55,153 bases of DNA from JANMDU01 sp031388245 (GCA_031388245.1 JANNED010000340.1:1-55153); one strand, 5' to 3'. Positions 7,954 to 16,557 are shown, numbered from the stretch's first letter. Notes: a model not told the origin generated them from the letters alone. Numbers and translations: made by a program.

Positions 7954-8994
7954 TCAATTGTTCAGCGGAGCACGGGCTGCAGCCAGCTCGCGTCGAAGCA
8001 GCTTTGCAGCGTCTCGTGCAAAGTAAGTCAAGATGCCGTCGGCGCCGGCTCGCTTGAAAGCCAGCAGGCTCTCCATCATCACCAAATCATGGTCGAGCCA
8101 GCCATTTTGCGCGGCAGCTTTGAGCATCGCGTATTCGCCAGAGACTTGGTAGGCAAACGTCGGTACTTTGAATTCGTCTTTCACGCGGCGCACGATATCG
8201 AGATACGGCATCCCCGGCTTGACCATCACCATGTCTGCGCCTTCGGCGATATCCAGAGCCACCTCGCGCAGCGCTTCATCGCTGTTGCCAGGGTCCATTT
8301 GATAGACTTTTTTATCAGCCTTGCCCAAGTTGTTTGCAGAGCCCACCGCATCGCGAAACGGGCCATAAAAAGCGCTGGCATATTTGGCGCTGTAGGCCAT
8401 GATTCGGGTGTGGATCGCGCCTTTTGATTCCAGCGCCGCACGAATCGCGCCGATCCTGCCGTCCATCATGTCGCTCGGCGCCACAATATCCACGCCGGCC
8501 TCTGCTTGTGTGAGCGCCTGCTTCACCAGCAGGGCAACGGTTTCGTCGTTCAAGATGTAGCCGGTCTCATCGATCACGCCGTCTTGGCCATGCGAGGTGA
8601 AGGGATCGAGCGCCACATCGGTCATCACACCCAGCTGTGGAAAGTGTTTTTTCAGCTCACGCACGGCCTTGGGCACCAAGCCTTGTGGATTCCAAGCCTC
8701 TTGGCCATCGGGCGTTTTCAGGCTCGCGTCGATCACGGGAAACAAGGCCATCACGGGAATGCCCAAATCCACACACTCCTGCGCCACCGGCAGGAGCAGA
8801 TCCAAGCTCAAGCGCTCGACACCAGGCATGGAGGCAACGGCTTGGCGCTGGCCTTGGCCCTCTAAAATAAAAACCGGGTAGATCAGATCGTGCGGCGTGA
8901 GCGCATGCTCGCGCACCAAATGGCGTGTGAAGGCATCGCGGCGCAGCCGGCGAGGGCGAGCAAAGGGAAATGAGGAAGGGATACGGTGGGTCAT
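7954..8994 (-). CDS. hemB: Delta-aminolevulinic acid dehydratase (porphobilinogen synthase)
   Basis: HemB condenses two 5-aminolevulinate molecules into porphobilinogen in tetrapyrrole synthesis. The protein has 346 residues from the ATG at 8994. The two active-site lysines are Lys204 (YSAKYAS) and Lys259 (MVKPGMPY). In the metal loop TDVALDPFTSHGQDG the zinc-binding cysteines of the E. coli enzyme are replaced by Ala and Asp. This puts it in the Asp-rich, magnesium-type class seen in Pseudomonas. Confidence 0.96.
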   Translation of the reverse strand: MTHRIPSSFPFARPRRLRRDAFTRHLVREHALTPHDLIYPVFILEGQGQRQAVASMPGVERLSLDLLLPVAQECVDLGIPVMALFPVIDASLKTPDGQEAWNPQGLVPKAVRELKKHFPQLGVMTDVALDPFTSHGQDGVIDETGYILNDETVALLVKQALTQAEAGVDIVAPSDMMDGRIGAIRAALESKGAIHTRIMAYSAKYASAFYGPFRDAVGSANNLGKADKKVYQMDPGNSDEALREVALDIAEGADMVMVKPGMPYLDIVRRVKDEFKVPTFAYQVSGEYAMLKAAAQNGWLDHDLVMMESLLAFKRAGADGILTYFARDAAKLLRRELAAARAPLNN

Positions 8995-9111
8995 GACGGT
9001 ATTGTGATGCACGTCCAGTCAAGATGCACAAGCCAGCCAAGCTGTCAAAAGCTGCAAAACATCCATTTGAGATGTCATTTATGCGACTAAATGCACGAAA
9101 TTTGCTGAATT

Positions 9112-9159
9112 GACCGCCATTTTTTGTTGGCCTTGCGCAACAAGATCAAAATGGCGGTC
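9112..9159. repeat. 48-bp inverted repeat upstream of a leader-like RNA
   Basis: The 12-bp arms GACCGCCATTTT (9112-9123) and AAAATGGCGGTC (9148-9159) are perfectly complementary. An inner 6-bp pair, TTGTTG with CAACAA, continues the stem, with a 4-nt bulge on one side. It lies between the divergent hemB and pntAA genes, directly before a promoter-like sequence. It could be an operator, an RNA structure or a miniature mobile-element remnant. Confidence 0.6.
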
Positions 9160-9187
9160 TTGTTCAAGCGCTTACACTTTGTTAAAT
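9160..9187 (+). promoter_or_regulatory. Candidate sigma-70 promoter
   Basis: TTGTTC, a 16-bp spacer, then TTAAAT. A start near 9194 would produce the short structured transcript that ends at the terminator at 9296. The call is by eye only. Confidence 0.4.
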
Positions 9188-9193
9188 TAGAGG

Positions 9194-9296
9194 CGGGTGT
9201 CCAATGGATGCTCCCCGCTTTTCCTCCCTGAGCGGGTGCCTTAATGTGTGACAGCAAAAAGGCTTCCCCGGCCACCTTAGCGTGGCCGCTTTTTTT
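9194..9296 (+). ncRNA. Candidate small RNA or attenuated leader upstream of pntAA
   Basis: A promoter-like sequence and a strong terminator enclose about 100 nt, and the only upstream gene is on the other strand. Inside is a 15-codon frame (9204-9251, MDAPRFSSLSGCLNV) that could be a leader peptide, although its ribosome site is weak. Readthrough would enter the pnt operon, so this may be an attenuator; alternatively it is a free sRNA. I do not recognise a known RNA family. Confidence 0.35.
9269..9296 (+). terminator. Rho-independent terminator
   Basis: CGGCCAC (9269-9275) pairs with GTGGCCG (9282-9288) around a 6-nt loop and is followed by a run of seven T. It is 175 bp upstream of pntAA and oriented with it, with no protein gene before it on this strand. 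Confidence 0.75.
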
Positions 9297-9471
9297 GGGT
9301 CTTTCAGGTTGCGCTGCCGCAAGATTCGCGATCACGTCGGCATGCTGCACTGATCCAAACTTTTTTATTCTGGTCATGCCTTGGAGGCAGCCTTCTCGGC
9401 ATCGCGGGTGCAGCAAACTCGTGTAAGCTGTTTGTCAACGATAATTTCAATTGTTTGTTGAGGAGAACACC

Positions 9472-10620
9472 ATGCGCATCGGCGTACCCGCAGAAATACT
9501 GGCGGGAGAAACCCGGGTTGCCGTCACCCCTGAGACGGCCAAGAAACTGATCGCCCAAGGCCACAGCGTGCATGTGCAGATGAGCGCGGGCGTGGCTGCC
9601 AGCGCGGTCGATTCAGCTTACGAAGCAGCGGGCGCGCAGATCACGGATGCCGCAGGCGCGTATGGCTGTGAACTGGTGCTCAAAGTACGTGCGCCGATGC
9701 TGAGCGAGATGCCGCACATCAAAAGCGGCACGGCGCTTGTTGGCATGCTCAATCCCTTCGATGCAGAAGGATTGAAGCAACTCGCTGCAGCCGGCATCAC
9801 CAGTTTTGCGCTCGAAGCCGCGCCGCGCACCACGCGAGCCCAAAGCATGGATGTGCTTTCCTCTCAGGCCAATATCGCAGGCTACAAAGCCGTGATGCTG
9901 GGCGCAAACGCCTATGGCCGTTTGTTCCCGATGCTCATGACGGCGGCCGGCACGATCAAAGCGGCACGGGTCGTGATTCTTGGCGTGGGCGTGGCAGGCT
10001 TGCAAGCGATTGCCACCGCCAAGCGCTTGGGTGCCGTGATTGAAGCCAGCGATGTGCGGCCTTCGGTGAAAGAGCAGGTTGAATCGCTGGGTGGCAAATT
10101 CATTGATGTGCCGTATGAGACGGATGAAGAGCGCGAGGCCGCTGTTGGCGTGGGCGGATATGCCAAGCAGATGCCCGCGAGCTGGATGGATCGGCAGAAA
10201 ATCGAAGTTGCCAAGCGCGTCGCAGCGGCTGATGTGGTGATCTCTACCGCCTTAATTCCTGGCCGCGCTGCGCCGGTGCTGATCACGGAAGACATGGTCA
10301 AAGCGATGAAGCCCGGTTCGGTGATTGTGGATATTGCAGCGGGCAAAGGCGCAGGCGGTGTGGGCGGCAACTGCCCGCTGTCTGAGGCCGACAAAACAGT
10401 CGTCAAACACGGTGTCACGATTATTGGAGATACCAATTTGCCGGCCCTCGTTGCCGCCGATTCGTCTGCGCTGTACGCCCGCAACGTGCTCGATTTTCTC
10501 AAACTCATCTTGCCGCCCGCCGCGAAAAGCGAACCGGCGGCCGTTTTGAAGATTGACATGGAAGATGACATCGTGGCGGCTTGCTTGATGACGCAAGCCG
10601 GCGAAGTTAAAAAGAAGTAA
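9472..10620 (+). CDS. pntAA: NAD(P) transhydrogenase subunit alpha part 1 (dI, NAD(H)-binding)
   Basis: This is the NAD(H)-binding domain of the proton-translocating transhydrogenase, which couples the proton gradient to NADPH formation. The 382 residues start RIGVPAEILAGETRVAVTPE, as in the family. The nucleotide-binding loop is VVILGVGVAGLQAIATAKR, followed by Asp in EASDVRP. The ATG at 9472 has a strong AGGAGAA site. The membrane part is encoded separately by the next gene, which is the three-subunit arrangement. Confidence 0.96.
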   Translation: MRIGVPAEILAGETRVAVTPETAKKLIAQGHSVHVQMSAGVAASAVDSAYEAAGAQITDAAGAYGCELVLKVRAPMLSEMPHIKSGTALVGMLNPFDAEGLKQLAAAGITSFALEAAPRTTRAQSMDVLSSQANIAGYKAVMLGANAYGRLFPMLMTAAGTIKAARVVILGVGVAGLQAIATAKRLGAVIEASDVRPSVKEQVESLGGKFIDVPYETDEEREAAVGVGGYAKQMPASWMDRQKIEVAKRVAAADVVISTALIPGRAAPVLITEDMVKAMKPGSVIVDIAAGKGAGGVGGNCPLSEADKTVVKHGVTIIGDTNLPALVAADSSALYARNVLDFLKLILPPAAKSEPAAVLKIDMEDDIVAACLMTQAGEVKKK

Positions 10621-10640
10621 TCAGACATTCAGGACACATC

Positions 10641-10979
10641 ATGGACATCGTCTCCCCCACCATCCTCAACCTCATCATCTTCGTGCTCGCCATCTATGTG
10701 GGCTACCACGTCGTGTGGACCGTCACGCCCGCATTGCACACGCCACTCATGGCCGTGACAAATGCGATCTCTGCCATTGTGATCGTCGGCGCGATGCTTG
10801 CTGCCGCGCTCACCGAAGGCGGCGTGGCCAAAACCATGGGCGTGCTGGCTGTTGCGCTGGCTGCGGTGAATGTGTTTGGCGGCTTCTTGGTGACGCGGCG
10901 AATGCTGGAGATGTTCAAGAAAAAGGAGCCAAAGAAGGCTCTTGCCGGCACAGAATCTGCGCAGAGCGCTACGAAATAA
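10641..10979 (+). CDS. pntAB: NAD(P) transhydrogenase subunit alpha part 2 (membrane)
   Basis: A 112-residue protein with three hydrophobic helices (LIIFVLAIYVGYHVVW, AISAIVIVGAMLAAAL, GVLAVALAAVNVFGGF) and a Lys-rich tail. It forms part of the proton channel together with PntB. It lies 20 bp after pntAA and 12 bp before pntB. Confidence 0.95.
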   Translation: MDIVSPTILNLIIFVLAIYVGYHVVWTVTPALHTPLMAVTNAISAIVIVGAMLAAALTEGGVAKTMGVLAVALAAVNVFGGFLVTRRMLEMFKKKEPKKALAGTESAQSATK

Positions 10980-10991
10980 GGAGCGTTTGAT

Positions 10992-12416
10992 ATGAGCATG
11001 AACGTCGTTACGCTGCTGTATCTGGTGGCTTCTGTTTGTTTTATTCAGGCTTTGAAAGGCTTGAGTCATCCCACCACCTCCATTCGGGGCAACCTGTTTG
11101 GCATGATCGGCATGGGCATTGCGGTGCTCACGACGGCCGCATTGATCGTGCAACTGTCAGGCGGCAAGGCCATGGGCATGACTTGGGTGTTGCTGGGCCT
11201 AGTGATCGGTGGCAGCTTGGGCACTTACATGGCCAAGACGGTGGAGATGACCAAGATGCCGGAGCTGGTGGCTTTTATGCACAGCATGATTGGCTTGGCC
11301 GCGGTGTTTATTGCCGTAGCCACCGCCATTGAGCCTTGGGCTTTTTCCATCACGGCAAAAGGTGGCTTGATCCCCGCAGGCAATCGCTTCGAACTCGCTC
11401 TTGGCGCGATCATCGGCGCAATCACCTTCAGCGGCTCGGTGATTGCATTTGGCAAGCTCTCAGGCAAATACAAATTCCGCTTGTTTCAAGGCGCACCGGT
11501 CACGTTTGGCGGCCAGCACATGATCAATCTGGTGCTCGGTTTGGCGATGCTCGTGCTGATCGCGCTCTACACCGTGACGCAGATGGATGCCGCGCTCTGG
11601 GCAGCGATTGGAATCGCCTTCGTGCTCGGTGTGCTGATCATCATCCCGATTGGCGGCGCGGATATGCCCGTGGTGGTCTCGATGCTCAACAGCTATTCGG
11701 GCTGGGCAGCGGCGGGCATTGGCTTTTCGCTCAACAATTCGATGCTCATCATCGCCGGCTCACTCGTGGGCAGCTCGGGCGCGATCCTCTCCTACATCAT
11801 GTGCAAGGCGATGAATCGCAGCTTCTTCAATGTGATTTTGGGCGGTTTTGGTGGTGAGGCAGCCACTGCCGGTGGCGCTGCCGCAGAGCAGCGCCCCGTG
11901 AAAAGCGGTAGCGCAGACGATGCGGCTTTTGTGCTCAGCAATGCCGAGACGGTGATCATCGTGCCGGGCTATGGCTTGGCTGTGGCACGTGCGCAGCATG
12001 CCGTGAAAGAACTCGCGGCCAAGCTCACGGCCAAAGGCATCACCGTGAAATACGCGATTCACCCCGTGGCAGGCCGCATGCCGGGCCACATGAATGTGTT
12101 GCTGGCTGAGGCCGAAGTGCCGTATGACCAAGTCCACGAGATGGAAGACATCAATGGCGAATTCCAGCAGGCTGATGTGGCGATCATCTTGGGCGCGAAC
12201 GATGTGGTCAACCCCGCCGCTTTGCAAAAAGGCAGCGTGATCTACGGCATGCCGATTTTGGAAGCCTATAAAGCTCGCACCGTGATCGTCAACAAGCGAA
12301 GCATGGCCGCAGGCTATGCAGGCCTCGACAACGAGCTCTTCTACATGGACAAAACCATGATGGTCTTTGGCGATGCGAAGAAAGTGGTGGAGCACATGGT
12401 CAAGGCAGTTGAATAG
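10992..12416 (+). CDS. pntB: NAD(P) transhydrogenase subunit beta
   Basis: The 474-residue protein has eight or nine membrane helices in residues 1-270 (dII) and the NADP(H)-binding dIII at residues 300-474. Typical dIII motifs are VPGYGLAVARAQH, GRMPGHMNVLLAEA and GANDVVNPAA. An AAGGAG site precedes the ATG. The stop codon lies inside a 10-bp hairpin belonging to repeat copy D. With PntAA and PntAB it forms a complete enzyme. Confidence 0.97.
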   Translation: MSMNVVTLLYLVASVCFIQALKGLSHPTTSIRGNLFGMIGMGIAVLTTAALIVQLSGGKAMGMTWVLLGLVIGGSLGTYMAKTVEMTKMPELVAFMHSMIGLAAVFIAVATAIEPWAFSITAKGGLIPAGNRFELALGAIIGAITFSGSVIAFGKLSGKYKFRLFQGAPVTFGGQHMINLVLGLAMLVLIALYTVTQMDAALWAAIGIAFVLGVLIIIPIGGADMPVVVSMLNSYSGWAAAGIGFSLNNSMLIIAGSLVGSSGAILSYIMCKAMNRSFFNVILGGFGGEAATAGGAAAEQRPVKSGSADDAAFVLSNAETVIIVPGYGLAVARAQHAVKELAAKLTAKGITVKYAIHPVAGRMPGHMNVLLAEAEVPYDQVHEMEDINGEFQQADVAIILGANDVVNPAALQKGSVIYGMPILEAYKARTVIVNKRSMAAGYAGLDNELFYMDKTMMVFGDAKKVVEHMVKAVE

Positions 12417-12464
12417 TTTGCTACCAATACAGTAGCAAACTAATGAGAGACTATGCCGGCAAAC
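12415..12464 (+). repeat. Dispersed hairpin repeat, copy D
   Basis: Perfect 10-bp arms AGTTTGCTAC (12415-12424) and GTAGCAAACT (12432-12441) enclose a 7-nt loop and are followed by ACTATGCCGGCAAAC. The left arm overlaps the pntB stop codon. It lies between convergent genes and may act as an mRNA 3' structure. Confidence 0.75.
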
Positions 12465-12467
12465 AGG

Positions 12468-12821
12468 CTATTTCTTCTTAAAAATGCGCTCTAAAGCTGC
12501 TTCAATCACCATCCCGGCCACGGAATAAAGCACGGAGCCAATCAATGCTGCTGTGAAATCACGCACCTTGAAGCCATTGAGCAAGCCAGAGGCCATGTAA
12601 AACATCAGCGCATTGATCACAAACAAGAAAAGCCCGAGGGTGATCAGCGTCACGGGCAGCGTCAGGATGACGAAGATCGGGCGCACAATGGTGTTGAGCA
12701 ACCCGATCACGAAGGCCGCGATCAAAGCGGCAACAAAGCTGGTCACAACCACACCAGAATAAAAATGCGCCACAGCCAACAAGGCCATGGCGCTGAGAAG
12801 CCATTTAGCAAGTAATTTCAT
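12468..12821 (-). CDS. Phage holin family (4-TM, DUF360-type) membrane protein
   Basis: This is a 117-residue protein with four hydrophobic helices and a positively charged tail (ERIFKKK). The segment GLLNTIVRPIFVILTLPVTLITLG is the hallmark of the widespread 'phage holin family / YvlD-like' proteins. These are chromosomal and of unknown function; no phage gene is nearby. Confidence 0.85.
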   Translation of the reverse strand: MKLLAKWLLSAMALLAVAHFYSGVVVTSFVAALIAAFVIGLLNTIVRPIFVILTLPVTLITLGLFLFVINALMFYMASGLLNGFKVRDFTAALIGSVLYSVAGMVIEAALERIFKKK

Positions 12822-12864
12822 TCGCGCAGCATACCATCTGTGCTGAGAAATCAGCGGCCCGTCT

Positions 12865-13305
12865 TCATGCCAACAGCGGCCGCACGCCCAAGACCCTCTG
12901 CACGTTCAGCTCTGAGTTGACTTGAATCACCGGAGCTGCTGCGATGACTGGCTGCATGTCAACACCAAACTTAGGCCGACGTGCATCAATCACCGTCGCC
13001 TTGCCAAGCTCGCCCAACAGCATCTGGGTGTATTGCGGCAGCGGCCCGGTAGCCACTTCCCGAAAGACGTGGTCGTTTCGGTGGATCACAGGCATGAACT
13101 GCGCAAACAGCTTGTCGCACCATTTGTCGCGCCAATTCTCTCTCGCGCTGTGGCTGAGCCATTTGCCAATGCGGCGCGTCATGCGCGGAGCGCAAGCCAC
13201 CAGAATCCAGCGTTTGAGGCCAGGCTGTGCCAGCACAGTGGCCAGCTCACGATGCGCATAGTCGGCATCGTCAAGGTAAACAATATAAGTCGTGAGATGA
13301 CTCAT
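12865..13305 (-). CDS. Conserved hypothetical protein
   Basis: The 146-residue soluble protein has no signal peptide and no recognised motif. The first 40 residues alternate beta and alpha character (TYIVYLDDADYA, WILVACAPRM). It is rich in Arg and Trp (RENWRDKWCDKLF). It resembles unannotated proteins of Burkholderiales, some next to TerC genes. It lies 53 bp downstream of the TerC gene on the same strand. No function is assigned. Confidence 0.75.
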   Translation of the reverse strand: MSHLTTYIVYLDDADYAHRELATVLAQPGLKRWILVACAPRMTRRIGKWLSHSARENWRDKWCDKLFAQFMPVIHRNDHVFREVATGPLPQYTQMLLGELGKATVIDARRPKFGVDMQPVIAAAPVIQVNSELNVQRVLGVRPLLA

Positions 13306-13358
13306 GCGAATCTCCTTCCAATCAAATGAGCGGTATGGCGGCGAGACATCGCAAACGC

Positions 13359-14072
13359 TTAGAGCTGTTGCGCAGCAGGCTGGGGCTCAGCTTTCGCCGC
13401 ACGACGTGAAGCCCACCAGCCAGCGCCGAGCACACCCGCAATGGCCAGCGCATAGGTGGCCCAGCGGGCTGCCGTGTGAATCGCTCCCTCGGGATCAAAC
13501 ACACCATCGAGCAACTGCTCACCGATGATCATTTTTGCGGCAGTGAACGCCAGCACGGCGGCACCCAATTGAATGATGATGGGAAAGCGCTCGACCAATT
13601 TGAGCACCAGCTGGCTGCCATAGACCACGATAGGCACGCTGATCAGCAGGCCGAGAACGACCAAGGTCATGTTGCCGTTGGCTGCGCCAGCCACGCCGAG
13701 CACATTGTCAATGCCCATGAGTGCATCGGCGATCACGATGGTTTTCATCGCGCCCCAAAACGTGGTGGCTGCTGGCCCATCGTGCTCATCGCCGCCGGTA
13801 TCGACCAGCAATTTGTAGGCAATCCACAACAACCCCAGGCCGCCAATCAGCATCAAACCGGGTACTTTAAGTAACCACACCACGACAAGCGTCATCGCTG
13901 TGCGCCCCGCGATGGCGCCCACTGTGCCCCACAAAATCGCTTTCTTTTGTAAATCAGGGGGAAGATTGCGAGCTGCCAGTGCAATCACGATGGCATTGTC
14001 GCCAGCGAGCACCAAATCAATCAAAATGATCGCCAGCAGGGCAGACCACCAAGGGGTAGAAAACAGTTCCAT
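13359..14072 (-). CDS. TerC/YjbE-family integral membrane protein
   Basis: The 237-residue protein starts at the ATG at 14072; an upstream start at 14114 adds a non-family leader. There are about seven membrane helices. The conserved acidic motifs are in LVLAGDNAIVIALAAR (helix 1-2) and ADALMGIDNVLGVAG. TerC-type proteins export metal ions, in particular manganese. A yybP-ykoY riboswitch lies 107 bp upstream, which supports manganese control. It is divergent from a second TerC/Alx gene. Confidence 0.92.
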   Translation of the reverse strand: MELFSTPWWSALLAIILIDLVLAGDNAIVIALAARNLPPDLQKKAILWGTVGAIAGRTAMTLVVVWLLKVPGLMLIGGLGLLWIAYKLLVDTGGDEHDGPAATTFWGAMKTIVIADALMGIDNVLGVAGAANGNMTLVVLGLLISVPIVVYGSQLVLKLVERFPIIIQLGAAVLAFTAAKMIIGEQLLDGVFDPEGAIHTAARWATYALAIAGVLGAGWWASRRAAKAEPQPAAQQL

Positions 14073-14178
14073 TTTTTGAATCCATGTTATGTGTGTAGAA
14101 CGAGCTATCACCACAAACGATGGAGAAAATGGGCGGGAGGCACACTTCGATCCAAATACCTGCGGTGACAGGTTGAAT

Positions 14179-14294
14179 CGAAGGTCTTGCTCGATTTGAC
14201 GGCAACAACGTGCTGTTCAAACCTAATACACCGGAAGCTGTCTTGTCGTTAGCTTCGTATTGACGATGTATCTGCGGGGAGCTACTCCCCTTCG
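14179..14294 (-). ncRNA. yybP-ykoY (manganese) riboswitch upstream of the minus-strand TerC gene
   Basis: Read on the minus strand, the closing stem CGAAGG...CCTTCG frames AAGGGGAGTAGC, then CATCGTCAATACG, CCGGTGT and finally GCAAGACCTTCG. These are the conserved blocks of this riboswitch class. It should respond to Mn2+ and turn on the downstream exporter. Confidence 0.85.
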
Positions 14295-14301
14295 TGATGA
14301 C

Positions 14302-14331
14302 ATTATCACGCAAACAGCGCCGGCGTGTCTA
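14302..14331 (-). promoter_or_regulatory. Promoter of the minus-strand TerC riboswitch transcript
   Basis: On the minus strand: TAGACA, an 18-bp spacer, then GATAAT. The predicted start falls just before the riboswitch closing stem. Confidence 0.5.
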
Positions 14332-14377
14332 GCCCTGGGATGATTTCAGTAAAAACTCAAGGCTTTTGAAGCCCGAA

Positions 14378-14407
14378 TTGACACATACCTAGGTGTTTGC
14401 AGACAAT
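14378..14407 (+). promoter_or_regulatory. Promoter of the plus-strand TerC/Alx riboswitch transcript
   Basis: TTGACA, an 18-bp spacer, then GACAAT, with a predicted start about 5-10 bp before the closing stem of the riboswitch at 14417. Confidence 0.55.
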
Positions 14408-14416
14408 CACGCCATC

Positions 14417-14532
14417 CCGGAAGGGGAGTAGCGCGTTTGTGGCACCAAGCCACCAGCGCCTGTGTGTCGTCAGTACGTTGCCTCTGGGTAGAGGCAGCCG
14501 GTGCACAGGAATCCCCTCGCAAGACCTTTCGG
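14417..14532 (+). ncRNA. yybP-ykoY (manganese) riboswitch upstream of the plus-strand TerC/Alx gene
   Basis: The closing stem CCGGAAGG...CCTTTCGG (14417-14424 and 14525-14532) encloses AAGGGGAGTAGC, TGTCGTCAGTACG, GCCGGTGC and GCAAGACC. All are hallmark segments of the class. It lies 51 bp before the start codon of the second TerC-family gene. Confidence 0.88.
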
Positions 14533-14583
14533 ACAACAACAGAGCAAATGCATGGCTGCGTTTGCAAACTGAAAGGTCTGGTC

Positions 14584-15549
14584 ATGTTTGAATCCGTGGC
14601 GCCCGCTTGGCTGTGGGCTGTATTCATTGCAATTGTGATTGCCGCTTTGGTGATCGATTTCGTTGTGCTCAACAAGCAAGGTGCGCACGAAGTGGGCGTG
14701 AAAGAAGCAATCAATTGGTCCATTATTTGGGTGGCCTTGAGCTTTGTGTTCAACGGGCTCTTTTGGTGGGCGGTGAAAGATTCCACGGGGGATACCGCGC
14801 TGGCCAATACCAAGGCACTGGAATTTCTCACAGGCTATCTGATTGAAAAATCGCTTGCTGTGGACAACATCTTCGTCTTTTTGATGATCTTCACTTACTT
14901 TGCTGTGCCCGCCGCATACCAAAAGCGGGTGCTCATGATCGGCATCATCGGCGCGATTGTGTTGCGCACGATCATGATTTTGATTGGCGGCTGGTTGCTT
15001 CAGCAATTCCACTGGATTTTGTACATTTTCGGCGCATTTTTGATCTTGACTGGCATCAAGATGTGGTGGGCCGCTGGCAAAGAGCAATCGCTGGACGACA
15101 ACCCAGCATTGAAGCTGTTGCGCAAAATCTTGCCTGTGAGCAAAAATTACGACGGCGAGAAATTCTGGACGGTAGAAAACGGCAAAAAAATCGCTACGCC
15201 GTTGTTCATGGTGATCTGCTTGGTCGGCTTGACGGATGTGATTTTTGCTGTGGATTCAATCCCAGCAATTTTTGCCATCACGAGCGATCCCTTCATTGTG
15301 CTGACCAGCAATGTGTTCGCCATTCTTGGCTTGCGTGCGATGTATTTCTTGCTCGCTGCCGTGGCCAACAAATTCCATCTGCTGACCTATGGCTTGGCCG
15401 TGATCTTGGTCTTCATCGGCACAAAGATGATGTTGATCGATGTCTTCAAAATCCCAGTCGTGATTTCGCTGCTGGCCGTGGTGGGGATTTTGGCGGTAAC
15501 GATGATTTGGAGCGTGCGCACCACGCCCAAAGACGACAAAACCGCTTGA
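14584..15549 (+). CDS. TerC family membrane protein (Alx-like)
   Basis: The 321-residue protein starts at the ATG at 14584 (MFESVAPAWLW); upstream in-frame codons lie in the riboswitch. It has about nine membrane helices. Conserved motifs are EKSLAVDNIFVFLMIF and GLTDVIFAVDSIPAIFAIT, with paired Asp residues as in Alx/TerC manganese exporters. The cytosolic loop at about residues 160-205 is shorter than in tellurite-associated TerC. Expression is expected to be Mn-dependent through the riboswitch. A strong bidirectional terminator follows. Confidence 0.93.
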   Translation: MFESVAPAWLWAVFIAIVIAALVIDFVVLNKQGAHEVGVKEAINWSIIWVALSFVFNGLFWWAVKDSTGDTALANTKALEFLTGYLIEKSLAVDNIFVFLMIFTYFAVPAAYQKRVLMIGIIGAIVLRTIMILIGGWLLQQFHWILYIFGAFLILTGIKMWWAAGKEQSLDDNPALKLLRKILPVSKNYDGEKFWTVENGKKIATPLFMVICLVGLTDVIFAVDSIPAIFAITSDPFIVLTSNVFAILGLRAMYFLLAAVANKFHLLTYGLAVILVFIGTKMMLIDVFKIPVVISLLAVVGILAVTMIWSVRTTPKDDKTA

Positions 15550-15564
15550 TGCGCCATCGATATC

Positions 15565-15591
15565 AAAAAAACCGGGCATGCCCGGTTTTTT
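15565..15591. terminator. Bidirectional rho-independent terminator
   Basis: The hairpin AACCGGGC-AT-GCCCGGTT is flanked by an A run and a T run. It can end both the plus-strand TerC transcript and the minus-strand M48 protease transcript. Confidence 0.9.
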
Positions 15592-15618
15592 GTTGATGAA
15601 TACAAAAGGTGTTGGCGT

Positions 15619-16494
15619 TTATTTTTTCGCCATCTTTGCGCGTTCAAAGAGCGGCTCAACTTTTGGCAAATTGGCTTCAATATCTTTGATACGCGTGGGG
15701 CCGCTGGGGTGGGTGGAGAGAAACTGCGGCGGTGCGCCATTGCTGGCAGCGCCCATTTTTTGCCACAAGCTCACACCTGCACGCGGGTTGTAGCCGGCGC
15801 GGGCTGCGAGCTCCATGCCGACCAAATCCGCCTCCGATTCGTCTTCACGGCCAAACTTCAAGCTCAGCAGCTGCCCACCCATGCTGGCCAATTGTGCGCC
15901 TGCATTGCCCAAGCCAAACAGTTGCGCACCTAAGTTGATGCCGATGTTCGTGACCGCATTTTTGCCCATGCGTTCGCGTGCATGCTCGCGCAGCGCATGC
16001 GCCACCTCATGGCCCATGATCATCGCAACTTCATCATCGCTGAGCTTGAGCTGCTCTAAGATGCCGGTGTAGAAAGCGATCTTGCCGCCGGGCATGCAAA
16101 AGGCATTGATTTGGTTGCTGTTGAGAATATTGACTTCCCACTGCCAGCTTTTAGCGCGTGGATTCCACTCGTAGGAGTAAGGAATCATTTTTTGCGCGAT
16201 GGTACGCAGGCGCAGCACTTGCGGGTGATCGACGGGCAACAGCGCATTTTTACTGGCCGCTTGTTGCAGCATTTTCTGGTATTCCTGCGCAGCGGCTTTC
16301 TCGACATCCGCTGCTGGCACAAGTTTAGAAAATTTGGAGTTTCCACCGACTTCAACGCCCTCACGAGCGAATGCGAAACCACTGCTCAGCCCCAAGCAGC
16401 TGGCGCAGCCCCAATGCAGCATCGCGCGGCGGCTTTGTTGTGCTGATGCATCGGCATCTGCTGAGGCGGGAAAATCAGAGGGCAGAGAATTCAT
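15619..16494 (-). CDS. M48-family zinc metallopeptidase
   Basis: A 291-residue secreted protease of the BepA/LoiP-like group. The N-terminus has SRRAML and a hydrophobic segment (residues 22-43), either a Sec or a weak Tat signal. The zinc motif HEVAH is at residues 162-166, and the third ligand lies in ESEAD (Glu221). NAFCMPGGKIAFYTGIL and STHPSGPTRI are typical. Proteins of this type act in outer-membrane protein quality control. There are no tetratricopeptide repeats. Confidence 0.92.
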   Translation of the reverse strand: MNSLPSDFPASADADASAQQSRRAMLHWGCASCLGLSSGFAFAREGVEVGGNSKFSKLVPAADVEKAAAQEYQKMLQQAASKNALLPVDHPQVLRLRTIAQKMIPYSYEWNPRAKSWQWEVNILNSNQINAFCMPGGKIAFYTGILEQLKLSDDEVAMIMGHEVAHALREHARERMGKNAVTNIGINLGAQLFGLGNAGAQLASMGGQLLSLKFGREDESEADLVGMELAARAGYNPRAGVSLWQKMGAASNGAPPQFLSTHPSGPTRIKDIEANLPKVEPLFERAKMAKK

Positions 16495-16517
16495 CGCTTA
16501 TCCATTCTCAAAACATG

Positions 16518-16546
16518 TTGACTCGCATATTAACGCGCCATACAAG
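16518..16546 (+). promoter_or_regulatory. Candidate sigma-70 promoter of a short transcript
   Basis: TTGACT, a 17-bp spacer, then TACAAG. The predicted start is near 16553, just before two hairpins and a short reading frame. Confidence 0.5.
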
Positions 16547-16557
16547 CTGCGGTGGAC

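Noticed and set aside
12468..12821. 'Phage holin' protein as a prophage marker
   Set aside because: The family is chromosomal and widespread; no other phage gene is near.
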